Shown: piece after piece, positions 35,805 to 44,606 of the stretch
Layout: each line of letters opens with the position of its first letter
How positions within the stretch are numbered: the stretch's first letter is position 1
Origin: an uncultured Prevotellaceae bacterium
GTDB lineage: Bacteria; Bacteroidota; Bacteroidia; Bacteroidales; Bacteroidaceae
Assembly: GCA_902769705.1 (NCBI GenBank)
Contig: CACXPX010000005.1
Coordinates: forward strand, 1-64,000
Length of the DNA stretch: 64,000 nt
Direction of reading: 5' to 3'
Notes under the pieces: generated by a model
Database searches by the model: none
The model's input: only the letters and a program-made list of their open reading frames with translations
What the model was told of the DNA's origin: nothing
Program-made: the position numbers and the translations under genes

Positions 35805-37238
35805 ATGAGACATTATTCAAACGGCAACGAGAAAATCAAGATGATAGTAATCCTATGCGATTTCATCATCTTAAACCTTGTTTTGATAGGATTATCAAAG
35901 CTTCTGCCGTCGTATGAGCCTACATATTTCAAGCAAACGCCAAGAGTAATCTTCTTTGTAGCCAACGTCGCTATGGTGTTCGCACAATATTTGTTCCATA
36001 GCATCATCTACAAGCGACTGATTAGCTTTGAGGACATTACCGGTCGAGTTCTGAAACTGGCGTTCACCCAAGCGTTCATTATGTTCCTTTTCCTACGTAT
36101 TATCAGCGATGGAGGAGGATTTTTCCGTTACATGTTCATTTTCGCTATTGCACTATTCTTGATTTTATTATTGTTAAGATTTTGCGAACGATTCATATTG
36201 GGCAGATACCGTCTGGCTGGCGGAAACATGCGCAACGTGCTTTTTGTGGGAAGCGACCCTGCTATTCTGACTGTCTACGAGCACATGATTGAAGATCCCA
36301 CAACGGGTTATAAGGTGCAAGGTTATTTCAGTCCAGACCAGCTCGTCAACTGCCCCGACAAACTTCAACAATTAGGTGACATCGATTTGCTGAACAAACT
36401 GATGGATGGGGATGAATCCATCAATGAAACATTGAGAAACGCCATCGACAATGCTGACGAACTGTTCTGTTGCCTGTCACACGACGAATCAGAAGAGATA
36501 GTTCGCATCATGCGTTTTTGCGACAATAACGTAATACATTTCTATTACTTACCGCGCCAATTCGGTAACTATCGACTGAACCTGCAACCTGAACTATTTG
36601 GTGATCTTCCGATGTTCACCAATCGGCGCGAACCGCTTTCCAACATTGGCAACCGCGTCTTGAAACGCTCTTTCGATTTGGTGTTTAGTGGTCTTGCCTG
36701 TTTGTTACTGCTTCCATTCTTCCCCATCATCGCGCTCATCATCAAGTTGCAAAGCCCAGGTCCCGTGTTTTTCAAGCAGAATCGTACAGGTATAAACGGC
36801 AGGACCTTCAAATGCTATAAGTTCCGTTCGATGCACGTCAACGCCAATGCCGACCTCGCCCAGGCTTCAAAAGACGACCCTCGGAAATTCGCGTTTGGCA
36901 ATTTCATGCGCAAAACCAACATTGATGAGTTCCCACAATTCTTTAATGTTTTGAAAGGCGACATGAGCATCGTGGGGCCTCGTCCACACATGCTCTATCA
37001 TACAGAGGTCTACGGCAATATGATAGATAAATATATGGTGCGTCATTTCTGCCGCCCAGGTATCACGGGTTATGCTCAAGTAACTGGTTTCCGCGGTGAA
37101 ACAAAAGAACTGTGGCAAATGGAAGAACGAGTGAAAAGAGACATATGGTATATAGAGAACTGGTCGTTCCTACTCGATCTGCGAATCATTTTCAAGACCG
37201 CATGGGGCATCATTGTTCCAGACAAAAACGCATATTAA
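35805..37238 (+). CDS. Polyprenyl-phosphate sugar phosphotransferase (WbaP/WcaJ type)
   Basis: 477 residues: about four N-terminal membrane helices, a central nucleotide-binding-like soluble domain (NVLFVGSDPAILTVYEHMIE), a fifth hydrophobic helix (FDLVFSGLACLLLLPFFPII) and the C-terminal bacterial sugar transferase domain from about residue 281 (SPGPVFFKQNRTGINGRTFK, TNIDEFPQFFNVLKGDMSIV, GPRPHM). It moves a hexose-1-phosphate from UDP-sugar to undecaprenyl phosphate, starting glycan assembly. First gene of the operon. A second, shorter initiating enzyme is at 46982. Confidence 0.93.
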   Translation: MRHYSNGNEKIKMIVILCDFIILNLVLIGLSKLLPSYEPTYFKQTPRVIFFVANVAMVFAQYLFHSIIYKRLISFEDITGRVLKLAFTQAFIMFLFLRIISDGGGFFRYMFIFAIALFLILLLLRFCERFILGRYRLAGGNMRNVLFVGSDPAILTVYEHMIEDPTTGYKVQGYFSPDQLVNCPDKLQQLGDIDLLNKLMDGDESINETLRNAIDNADELFCCLSHDESEEIVRIMRFCDNNVIHFYYLPRQFGNYRLNLQPELFGDLPMFTNRREPLSNIGNRVLKRSFDLVFSGLACLLLLPFFPIIALIIKLQSPGPVFFKQNRTGINGRTFKCYKFRSMHVNANADLAQASKDDPRKFAFGNFMRKTNIDEFPQFFNVLKGDMSIVGPRPHMLYHTEVYGNMIDKYMVRHFCRPGITGYAQVTGFRGETKELWQMEERVKRDIWYIENWSFLLDLRIIFKTAWGIIVPDKNAY

Positions 37239-37286
37239 AAACGTTGAGATAAACTCAATTAAAAGAAATACGTCAAAGAAAGTAAC

Positions 37287-38168
37287 ATGAAAGGAATTGT
37301 ATTGGCTGGAGGGTCGGGCACTCGCCTCTACCCCATCACAAAAGGAATCAGCAAGCAACTGATCCCCATTTTTGACAAGCCGATGATTTATTATCCCATC
37401 TCAGCATTGATGCACGCTGGGATTAGGGAGATATTGATTATTTCCACACCTCATGATCTCCCCGGATTCCGTCGTCTTCTTGGTGATGGACATGAAATTG
37501 GAGTAAAATTCGAATACGCCGAACAGCCAAGTCCTGACGGTCTTGCTCAAGCTTTCATTATCGGAGAAGAGTTTATTGGCGACGACTGTGTTTGTTTAGT
37601 TCTCGGAGACAACATCTTTCACGGAACAGGCTTTACCAAGCTTTTGAAACAAAGTGTTGAAGATGCTACAGAACATGGAAAAGCTTCCGTTTTCGGATAT
37701 TATGTAAATGACCCAGAAAGATATGGTGTTGCCGAAATTGATGCAAATGGCAACTGCCTGAGCATCGAAGAAAAACCACAACATCCCAAAAGCAATTACG
37801 CAGTTGTAGGTTTGTATTTCTATCCGAACAGTGTTGTGGGGATTGCCAAGAATATCAAACCCAGCGCTCGAGGAGAATTGGAAATCACTTCAGTCAACCA
37901 AGAGTATTTAGCTCAAGGCAATCTGAAAGTGAAGACTTTGGAAAGAGGGTTTGCTTGGTTGGACACTGGAACACACGATAGCCTAAGCGAAGCCAGTACG
38001 TTCATTGAAGTGATTGAAAAAAGGCAAGGTTTGAAAATCGCTTGCCTTGAGGAGATTGCCTTGAATAATGGATGGATAACAAAAGAACAACTCCGAGAAG
38101 TGGCGATGCCTATGGCAAAGAACGATTATGGGAAATATCTTCTGCAATTGGCAAAAGAAGACGAATAA
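37287..38168 (+). CDS. rmlA: Glucose-1-phosphate thymidylyltransferase
   Basis: 293 residues, complete RmlA/Rfb[21 protein letters not shown] at the N terminus, [40 protein letters not shown] and [13 protein letters not shown]. It makes dTDP-glucose, the first step to dTDP-rhamnose and other dTDP-deoxysugars. rmlB, rmlC and rmlD are not in the window, so the rest of the pathway is encoded elsewhere. Confidence 0.96.
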   Translation: MKGIVLAGGSGTRLYPITKGISKQLIPIFDKPMIYYPISALMHAGIREILIISTPHDLPGFRRLLGDGHEIGVKFEYAEQPSPDGLAQAFIIGEEFIGDDCVCLVLGDNIFHGTGFTKLLKQSVEDATEHGKASVFGYYVNDPERYGVAEIDANGNCLSIEEKPQHPKSNYAVVGLYFYPNSVVGIAKNIKPSARGELEITSVNQEYLAQGNLKVKTLERGFAWLDTGTHDSLSEASTFIEVIEKRQGLKIACLEEIALNNGWITKEQLREVAMPMAKNDYGKYLLQLAKEDE

Positions 38169-38212
38169 ACATTCAAAGTGAATTTGAAATAACAATTAAA
38201 ACATATAAATAA

Positions 38213-40714
38213 ATGGAAGAAAACAAAAACTTAGAAATGGAAAATGTGCAAGAGCGCGAAGAGAAATCAATGTTCGATTTTTCTGCCATTTACACAGCAC
38301 TTGTGTTAAACTGGCATTGGTTCTTGCTCTCGCTGATCATCTGCCTTGGAGCAGCAGCCATCTATTTGCGTTACAAGACACCCATCTATCAAGCCAGCGC
38401 TCAGTTCTACATTAAGGAGGATGATAACACACGCCGCGGTTTAATGAGTGCCTCTAACCTCGGAATGGTCAACTACACAGATGGTCTTGAAAACGAATTG
38501 GTCATTTTGAAATCGCGCACCCTTGCAGAACAAGCCGTACGCGACTTGAAACTATATGTGACCTATAGAAGCGAAGGAAAAGTGAAGGATCAACTCCTAT
38601 ATAAATCGCAACCTATCAACGTGGATATGGATCCTGCCCATCTAAACAAACTCTCGTCATCGGTTGTTTTGCAAATCAAACGCGAAGGCAAAGGCTATCA
38701 TGTGACGGGAACGGCTGCCGGCCAACCAATAGACAAGACAATTGCCACACTTCCATCCACAATTGCAACCAAGTGTGGTGTATTGTCATTCACGGCTAAC
38801 TCCACAACACCGATGCCTGATGGTGCAATTATGAATGTATCATTGGTTTCACCCCAAAATGCCGCTTACAGATATGCAGGAGCACTCTCTGTAGGTTTAT
38901 CTGCAAAGAGTACCAGTATTGTCAATATGGTGTTTAGGGACGAGAATGTAAAACGTGCTGCCGACTATCTGAAGCAACTAGCTATTTGCTATAACCGCCA
39001 GGCCAATGAAGACAAAAATGAGGTGGCTGTTCGCACAGAAGAGTTCATCAACTCTCGTCTTGAGAAAATCAATGCAGAATTGGGTAGCACTGAAGGTGCC
39101 CTCGAAGCATATAAGAGAAGCCATAATATGGTACAATTGGGTATGAACGCTCAGAATGCTTTCAGCAACCAAGAGGCATATAGCAAGCAGTTGGCTGAGG
39201 CAAGCACTCAGACAGCTCTTCTCAATAGCATCAAGGACTATATGGATCAACCTGATAACAAATATCAGACATTACCTTCTAACGTAGGCCTTTCTGACGG
39301 AACTGCTACATCGCTGATCAACAGATATAATGAACTGGCTTTGCAAAGAAACAAGTTGTTGCGTAGTGCCAGCGAAAGCAGTCCCACAGTTCTTCCTATC
39401 ACCCAACAGATGGACGACCTCTCTGCTTCTATCCGCCGTGCTATGGAGCAGTCACGCAAGAACATGGATATCCAACGCAACAGCATTGCTAGCCAATACA
39501 ACAAATATGCTGGTCAAGTGAGTGAGACTCCTGCTCAAGAGCGCATGCTTAACCAGATTGGACGTCAGCAGGAGGTTAAATCTGGATTGTATCTGATGCT
39601 TTTGCAGAAGCGAGAAGAAAACTCCATTTCACTTGCTGCTACAGCTGACAAGGGTAAACTCATTGACGAACCTACTGTTGGTGGAAAGGTCAGCCCCAAA
39701 TCTTCGATGATTATGCTGATAGGTCTTCTCTTTGGACTTGGCCTCCCTGCACTTGCACTTTTCCTGCTCCGATTCTTCAGATATAAGATTGAAGGACACA
39801 GCGATGTGGAGAAACTGACAAAACTGCCCATTATTGCCGATGTGGCTGTTGCCAGTGACACCGCCAAGACGAAAGCCGACATCGTTGTTCACGAGAACAA
39901 GAACAGTCAGATGGAAGAAGTCTTCCGCTCTATGCGTACCAACCTTCAATTCATGATGAAGGAAGGACAAAAGGTGATTATGTTCACTTCAAGCACGTCT
40001 GGTGAGGGAAAGACATTCAATGCCGCCAACTTGTCTGTAAGTTTTGCATTGCTTAACAAGAAAGTGATTCTTGTCGGACTTGACATTCGTAAACCTCGTT
40101 TGGCAGAGCTGTTCGAGATTGACGACCACAAACATGGTATTACAGTCCTCTTGGCAAAAGAAAATCCCACTTGGGAGGACGTTCAGACACAAATCGTTCC
40201 CTCTGGCGTAAACAACAACCTCGATTTGCTGTTGGCAGGTCCTATTCCTCCCAACCCCACTGAGCTTATTGCCCGTCCGTCATTGGAGACTATTATTGAA
40301 CACCTGAAGGCCAACTACGACTACATCCTCATCGATACAGCACCTGTGGGGCTTGTTACTGATACTCTGCAGATTGGTCGTGTTGCTGATGCCACAGTTT
40401 ACATGTGCCGTGCCGACTACACACCGAAGGAGAGCTTCGGCCTTATCAATGGTTTGGCTGCAGAAAAGAAACTGCCTAACATGAGCATCGTGCTGAATGG
40501 TATAGACATGTCCAAGAAGAAGTATGGATACTATTACGGCTACGGAGTCTATGGACGTTATGGTCGTTATGGTCGATATAACAATTATGGATATGGCTAT
40601 GGTAAATATGGCTACGGCCACTATGGCCACTATGGTTATGGTCATTATGGATACGGAAGCTACGGAAAGAGCAACTATGGTGATAAGAACGACACATCCA
40701 TCAAGCTGAAATAA
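38213..40714 (+). CDS. Wzc-type chain-length regulator with tyrosine-kinase domain
   Basis: 833 residues. Membrane helix about 27-50 (WHWFLLSLIICLGAAAIYLR), Wzz domain, long periplasmic helical region, second helix about 496-520 (MIMLIGLLFGLGLPALALFL), then a cytoplasmic BY-kinase: Walker A STSGEGKTF (about 592), Walker A' ILVGLDIRKPRL, Walker B YILIDTAPVGLVTD. The last ~64 residues (770-833) are a Tyr/Gly repeat tail (YGRYGRYGRY, YGHYGHYGYGHYGYG) with about 24 tyrosines, presumably the autophosphorylation region. It controls polymer length and export. No Wza-type outer-membrane exporter gene is adjacent. Confidence 0.95.
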   Translation: MEENKNLEMENVQEREEKSMFDFSAIYTALVLNWHWFLLSLIICLGAAAIYLRYKTPIYQASAQFYIKEDDNTRRGLMSASNLGMVNYTDGLENELVILKSRTLAEQAVRDLKLYVTYRSEGKVKDQLLYKSQPINVDMDPAHLNKLSSSVVLQIKREGKGYHVTGTAAGQPIDKTIATLPSTIATKCGVLSFTANSTTPMPDGAIMNVSLVSPQNAAYRYAGALSVGLSAKSTSIVNMVFRDENVKRAADYLKQLAICYNRQANEDKNEVAVRTEEFINSRLEKINAELGSTEGALEAYKRSHNMVQLGMNAQNAFSNQEAYSKQLAEASTQTALLNSIKDYMDQPDNKYQTLPSNVGLSDGTATSLINRYNELALQRNKLLRSASESSPTVLPITQQMDDLSASIRRAMEQSRKNMDIQRNSIASQYNKYAGQVSETPAQERMLNQIGRQQEVKSGLYLMLLQKREENSISLAATADKGKLIDEPTVGGKVSPKSSMIMLIGLLFGLGLPALALFLLRFFRYKIEGHSDVEKLTKLPIIADVAVASDTAKTKADIVVHENKNSQMEEVFRSMRTNLQFMMKEGQKVIMFTSSTSGEGKTFNAANLSVSFALLNKKVILVGLDIRKPRLAELFEIDDHKHGITVLLAKENPTWEDVQTQIVPSGVNNNLDLLLAGPIPPNPTELIARPSLETIIEHLKANYDYILIDTAPVGLVTDTLQIGRVADATVYMCRADYTPKESFGLINGLAAEKKLPNMSIVLNGIDMSKKKYGYYYGYGVYGRYGRYGRYNNYGYGYGKYGYGHYGHYGYGHYGYGSYGKSNYGDKNDTSIKLK

Positions 40715-40765
40715 AGCTTGATGGGCGTGTTTTGATTTTTCCCAAATCTACATCTTGATATAATA

Positions 40766-41197
40766 ATGACAATAGCAGTAGATTTCGACGGAACCATCGT
40801 TGAGCATAAATACCCGGATATCGGAGAAGAGTTGCCTTTCGCCACCGAAACACTCAAGATGCTGATAAAAGATCAGCACAGATTGATTCTATGGTCAGTG
40901 CGCGAAGGTAAACTCCTTGAAGATGCTATCAACTGGTGTAGGGAACGAGGCGTTGAGTTTTGGGCAGTCAACAAAGATTACCCAGAAGAGAAAAAGGAGT
41001 GGAACGAGAGTTTCTCTCGAAAGATCAAAGCCGATGTTTGGATTGATGACCGCAACATTGGAGGTCTTCCGGATTGGGGACTGATTTACCAAATGATTCA
41101 CGACGGTGTCACCTTCAAGGATCTTCTCGCAGAGGCTACACGCCGTTGTAGCGGTAGAGAGGAGGCTCCTAAGAAAAAACACTGGTGGAGCAGATAA
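40766..41197 (+). CDS. Small HAD-like hydrolase
   Basis: 143 residues. HAD motif I is MTIAVDFDGTIVEH at the very start, motif II is ILWSVREGK, and motif IV-like acidic residues are in VWIDDRNIGG. The small size leaves no room for a large cap domain. It presumably removes a phosphate, but the substrate cannot be read. Last gene of the plus-strand polysaccharide operon; the C-terminal tail is basic (KKKHWWSR). A bidirectional terminator follows. Confidence 0.82.
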   Translation: MTIAVDFDGTIVEHKYPDIGEELPFATETLKMLIKDQHRLILWSVREGKLLEDAINWCRERGVEFWAVNKDYPEEKKEWNESFSRKIKADVWIDDRNIGGLPDWGLIYQMIHDGVTFKDLLAEATRRCSGREEAPKKKHWWSR

Positions 41198-41206
41198 GAC
41201 AAACAG

Positions 41207-41250
41207 AAAAAGGTGGAACAACAAGTATTATACTTGTGTTCCACCTTTCA
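41207..41250. terminator. Bidirectional terminator between the two polysaccharide blocks
   Basis: AAAGGTGGAAC (41209-41219) pairs with GTTCCACCTTT (41238-41248); inner AAGTA/TACTT extends the stem. It marks the meeting point of the convergent operons. Confidence 0.88.
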
Positions 41251-41271
41251 TTTTATCTTCAAACACAGTAT

Positions 41272-42354
41272 CTATCTTCTTCGAACAGCTTGCCACACCT
41301 TTCTTGGCACACTGAAGAGCAATCGTGCCGTATTTTCTTTAGGTGACAACATGAAAAACTTAAAGTAATGCGAGAATTTAATTTGAATCGTCTCCCAATA
41401 ATAACCAATACCAGAACGCACACCATTCTTTCGCCCGTACATCCCAAAATTGCCCCGTTTCATCACAATTTCGGCAATGGCAGGTTCATATTCTCTATCT
41501 TTTTCTGTCAATACAAATGGGAATTCTTCTTCCGGGACACCTAACCGATCTACCAATATGACACCAATCGCCTTGAAGGCATTTGTAAATCCAAGCTTCT
41601 TCAAATACACCAGAAGTTTTTCGGAGTTAAACTTTTTCTGAAGAATAAGGATTGCTACATCACAAAACTGCCGTAATCCCACACCCAACTCGATAAAATG
41701 ATGATAAAGATGAAGAAATGTATAAAGGAGATTCAAAGTGGGTTCCAAGACTGGAATTGCAACACCGTCAATTTCAACAGACGACAAAGGGAGTTCATTA
41801 AGCAAACCATCAAAACACTTTTGGTTTGACGATGATTCGAACTTCATCAAACGATAGTGCATCTCAAAATGTACCTCGTTATGGGTAAACGACAAATGTT
41901 GTTCTCCCTCTTCATCTTCATTCATTTCCACTTGCCAAGCTTCCTCCAACGTTTTCTTAGCCGATTCGAAATTATCCGCATCACAATAGAAATCAATGTC
42001 ACCAGGCATACGGACATCTGGATGAGGATAAAGGGCCGCCAATGTTTGTCCTTTTACCACAACAAACTGAATATCGTGCTCACGCAATAACAACGTTAGA
42101 GATTTCAATTCATCATTGATATGCTTATTGCGTGCTGCAAGGTCATCAAGAATCGTGTAAACTTCAATAGCGTCATACTTTCCCAACTTGAAATCATTAT
42201 TCATCAAAACTGAGCAATACATACCCATCACCGTTTCAACATCAGAAATAGTCAGCAATGAATGATAAACCTCCGTTGGGACGGGAAAACCTTTTACTCG
42301 ATCTCCGAGCAATTCCGCTCGAAGCAAATGGAAAAAGAATTCCGATTTGTTCAT
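41272..42354 (-). CDS. Uncharacterised nucleotidyltransferase (NTP_transf_5 type)
   Basis: 360 residues from the ATG at 42354; the frame continues to a TTG at 42360. The nucleotidyltransferase core is visible around 115-140: VVVKGQTLAALYPHPDVRMP followed by GDIDFYCD, the GxDxDxx-type metal site of this superfamily, and later VHFEMHYRLM. The helical C-terminal half (TLNLLYTFLHLYHHFIELGV) is typical of the PF14907 group, which recurs in surface-polysaccharide loci with no settled activity. Last gene of the minus block. Confidence 0.78.
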   Translation of the reverse strand: MNKSEFFFHLLRAELLGDRVKGFPVPTEVYHSLLTISDVETVMGMYCSVLMNNDFKLGKYDAIEVYTILDDLAARNKHINDELKSLTLLLREHDIQFVVVKGQTLAALYPHPDVRMPGDIDFYCDADNFESAKKTLEEAWQVEMNEDEEGEQHLSFTHNEVHFEMHYRLMKFESSSNQKCFDGLLNELPLSSVEIDGVAIPVLEPTLNLLYTFLHLYHHFIELGVGLRQFCDVAILILQKKFNSEKLLVYLKKLGFTNAFKAIGVILVDRLGVPEEEFPFVLTEKDREYEPAIAEIVMKRGNFGMYGRKNGVRSGIGYYWETIQIKFSHYFKFFMLSPKENTARLLFSVPRKVWQAVRRR

Positions 42355-42378
42355 TTTCAAGAAATCAATAGGCCGACA

Positions 42379-44307
42379 TCAATTCTTTCCCTGATCCAAT
42401 ACCGAATAAGCGGAATTGTTTGATACATACTCAGGAACAATCTCCTTCATCTTCTTGACAATCGCCATATCATCATACGTATGGGCAATATCTATCAGCT
42501 GATTGATTTCAGCAGAAATACCATAAAAATCGTATTCACGAACTTTGGCTATACGAATTTTCTCGTGGAAACTAGGAAGGGTGTTTTCCTCGTCTGACAA
42601 CACCTCTTCATATAATTTCTCACCCGGACGAAGCCCCGTATATTTGATTTCAACCCCTTGTGCACCACTCAGTTTAATCATACGTTTTGCCAGTTCCGAA
42701 ATCTTCACAGGCTTACCCATATCAAATACGAAAATCTCTCCACCACTACCATGCGTACCTGCCTCAAGCACCAATTTACAAGCTTCTGGAATCAGCATGA
42801 AATAGCGAATGATATTGGGATCTGTAACCGTCACAGGTCCTCCTGCCTTGATTTGCTTTTCAAACAAGGGGATAACCGAGCCATTAGACCCCAACACATT
42901 TCCAAAACGTGTGGTCACAAATTGGGTATGAGGCGTTTTGTCGCTACTATTCAGATGATTGTTCAACGCTTGCACATAAATCTCACAAATGCGCTTAGAG
43001 CAGCCCATCACATTCGTTGGATTAACAGCCTTGTCTGTGGAAATCATCACAAACTTCTTCACACCATACTTGACGGACAAGTCCGCAATGACCTTCGTTC
43101 CATATACATTATTAATAATGCTCTCGCTGGGATTATCCTCCATCATGGGAACGTGCTTATAAGCTGCTGCGTGGAACACATAATCGGGACGGAATTCGGA
43201 GAAGATTTGCTCCATTCGGCCAGCATTCACGATTGAAGTAACCAATGTATGCGTCTTGATATTCGACCTAAAATCTGCCATCATCAAGCGAATCTCATGC
43301 TGGGGCGTCTCTGCTTGGTCTATCAATATAAGTTCCGAAGGATTGAACTGAGCCACCTGCCTCACCATTTCGCTACCGATACTACCAGCCGAGCCCGTAA
43401 TCATAATCTTTTTGCCTTCAAGCAGTTGGCCTATCGAATGCAAATCCACCTCAATCTCATCTCTTGGAAGCAAGTCTTCGATGTTCACCTCCTGCAACTG
43501 CAAAGATTTATAGTTGTTACCCAGATGCCACTCGTGAGTCTTAGGCGACATAAACATCTTGATGCCGTTCGATATGAGGATATCTTGAAGTCTCTGATCC
43601 TCACGGAAGTTTTCATTCTGCAAGGGCGAAACAAGGACTGCTTGGATATTCAATCTTAGGAGATTTTTCTCAAAATCATCATCAACCATATACACCCTCT
43701 CCCCCATCAACATTTTGCCTTCGTAAGCCTTGTCATTGGTGACAAAACCTTTCAGACGGAATTTGGTTGGCTTCTGATTCCTTATATTCTTTGCGATACC
43801 TATACCACCATCCTTCACACCATAGACAAGCGTCCGCATCCCACCTTCCAATCCGAAAGATATATCATAAACCGTCTTGACCACAACACGCATCGCCCAT
43901 AGCAAAATGGTAGAAACCAGATAAATGGAAATAATATGTCTGGAATGAAGTGGAACGAACACGTTTCCCTCTTTCCAAAACAGAATGGGATAATGTACTA
44001 TAAGAACGCATATACATGCGGTCAACATTGCATATGCTACACGCTGCAAATCAATAAAAGAAGAATAGCGGATGATTCCCGAATAAGTGTGGAACAACTT
44101 GAAACCCAACACATTAAACACCATGTAGAACAACAAGGTGCGGGATATGGGAACGATATTTCCCAACGTCTGAGCTCCCTTGAAGAAAAGCCAGCAGACA
44201 AACACTCCTGAGAAAAAGCATATCAAGCAATCTAAGAGCAGAATACACCAATAAGGCAATGAGTTCTTAGAGAAATACCAATCTATTATCTTGTTAATAT
44301 AGCTCAT
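42379..44307 (-). CDS. Membrane-anchored nucleotide-sugar 4,6-dehydratase (PglF/CapD/FlaA1 type)
   Basis: 642 residues from the ATG at 44307; the upstream TTG extension is rejected. Four N-terminal membrane helices (LPYWCILLLDCLICFFSGVF), a CoA-binding-like domain, then an extended SDR domain from about residue 292 (KKIMITGSAGSIGSEMVRQV) with DYVFHAAAYKHVPMMEDNP and MISTDKAVNPTNVMGCSKR, as in PglF/WbpM enzymes. These convert UDP-GlcNAc to the 4-keto-6-deoxy intermediate. The aminotransferase at 44607 would use this product. A -7 box TATTTTTG at 44346-44353 (minus) may give it its own promoter. Confidence 0.93.
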   Translation of the reverse strand: MSYINKIIDWYFSKNSLPYWCILLLDCLICFFSGVFVCWLFFKGAQTLGNIVPISRTLLFYMVFNVLGFKLFHTYSGIIRYSSFIDLQRVAYAMLTACICVLIVHYPILFWKEGNVFVPLHSRHIISIYLVSTILLWAMRVVVKTVYDISFGLEGGMRTLVYGVKDGGIGIAKNIRNQKPTKFRLKGFVTNDKAYEGKMLMGERVYMVDDDFEKNLLRLNIQAVLVSPLQNENFREDQRLQDILISNGIKMFMSPKTHEWHLGNNYKSLQLQEVNIEDLLPRDEIEVDLHSIGQLLEGKKIMITGSAGSIGSEMVRQVAQFNPSELILIDQAETPQHEIRLMMADFRSNIKTHTLVTSIVNAGRMEQIFSEFRPDYVFHAAAYKHVPMMEDNPSESIINNVYGTKVIADLSVKYGVKKFVMISTDKAVNPTNVMGCSKRICEIYVQALNNHLNSSDKTPHTQFVTTRFGNVLGSNGSVIPLFEKQIKAGGPVTVTDPNIIRYFMLIPEACKLVLEAGTHGSGGEIFVFDMGKPVKISELAKRMIKLSGAQGVEIKYTGLRPGEKLYEEVLSDEENTLPSFHEKIRIAKVREYDFYGISAEINQLIDIAHTYDDMAIVKKMKEIVPEYVSNNSAYSVLDQGKN

Positions 44308-44427
44308 ATCCGCAATCTCATTAATGTGAATCAAACATTCTGATGCAAAAATAGTAAAAAAATATTGATATACGCTTATTTTACGAGGATTTTTTCAACT
44401 ATATCGAAAAACATCTTACCATGATAC

Positions 44428-44477
44428 ATAAAAAAGCCATTGACTGAGGAGCATCACTCTACCTCCAGCCAATGGCT
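44428..44477 (-). terminator. Terminator after the aminotransferase gene
   Basis: Minus strand: AGCCATTGGCTGGAGG pairs with CTCCTCAGTCAATGGCT (one mismatch or bulge), followed by TTTTTT (plus-strand A-run 44429-44434). Confidence 0.82.
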
Positions 44478-44518
44478 ATTCTGCCTTTACAAAGCCGGCA
44501 GATATGTGGTTTAAGTCT

Positions 44519-44606
44519 TGTACATGCTACATGTACGGGCAGTACATGTGGTTTGTACTAACAGTACATGCGGCTTGTACTAGTAGTACATACGGCTTGT
44601 ACTGAA
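44519..44606. repeat. 22-bp-period array D (AGTACA-N7-TGTACT units)
   Basis: Four units start at 44519, 44541, 44563 and 44585, exact 22-bp spacing. Three have AGTACAT, six variable bases and TTGTACT, so each is itself an inverted repeat (AGTACA/TGTACT); the first is diverged (TGTACATGCTACATGTAC). The array ends at 44606, the base before the aminotransferase stop codon, and lies upstream of that gene's terminator on the minus strand, so it is transcribed as its 3' untranslated region. Confidence 0.85.
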
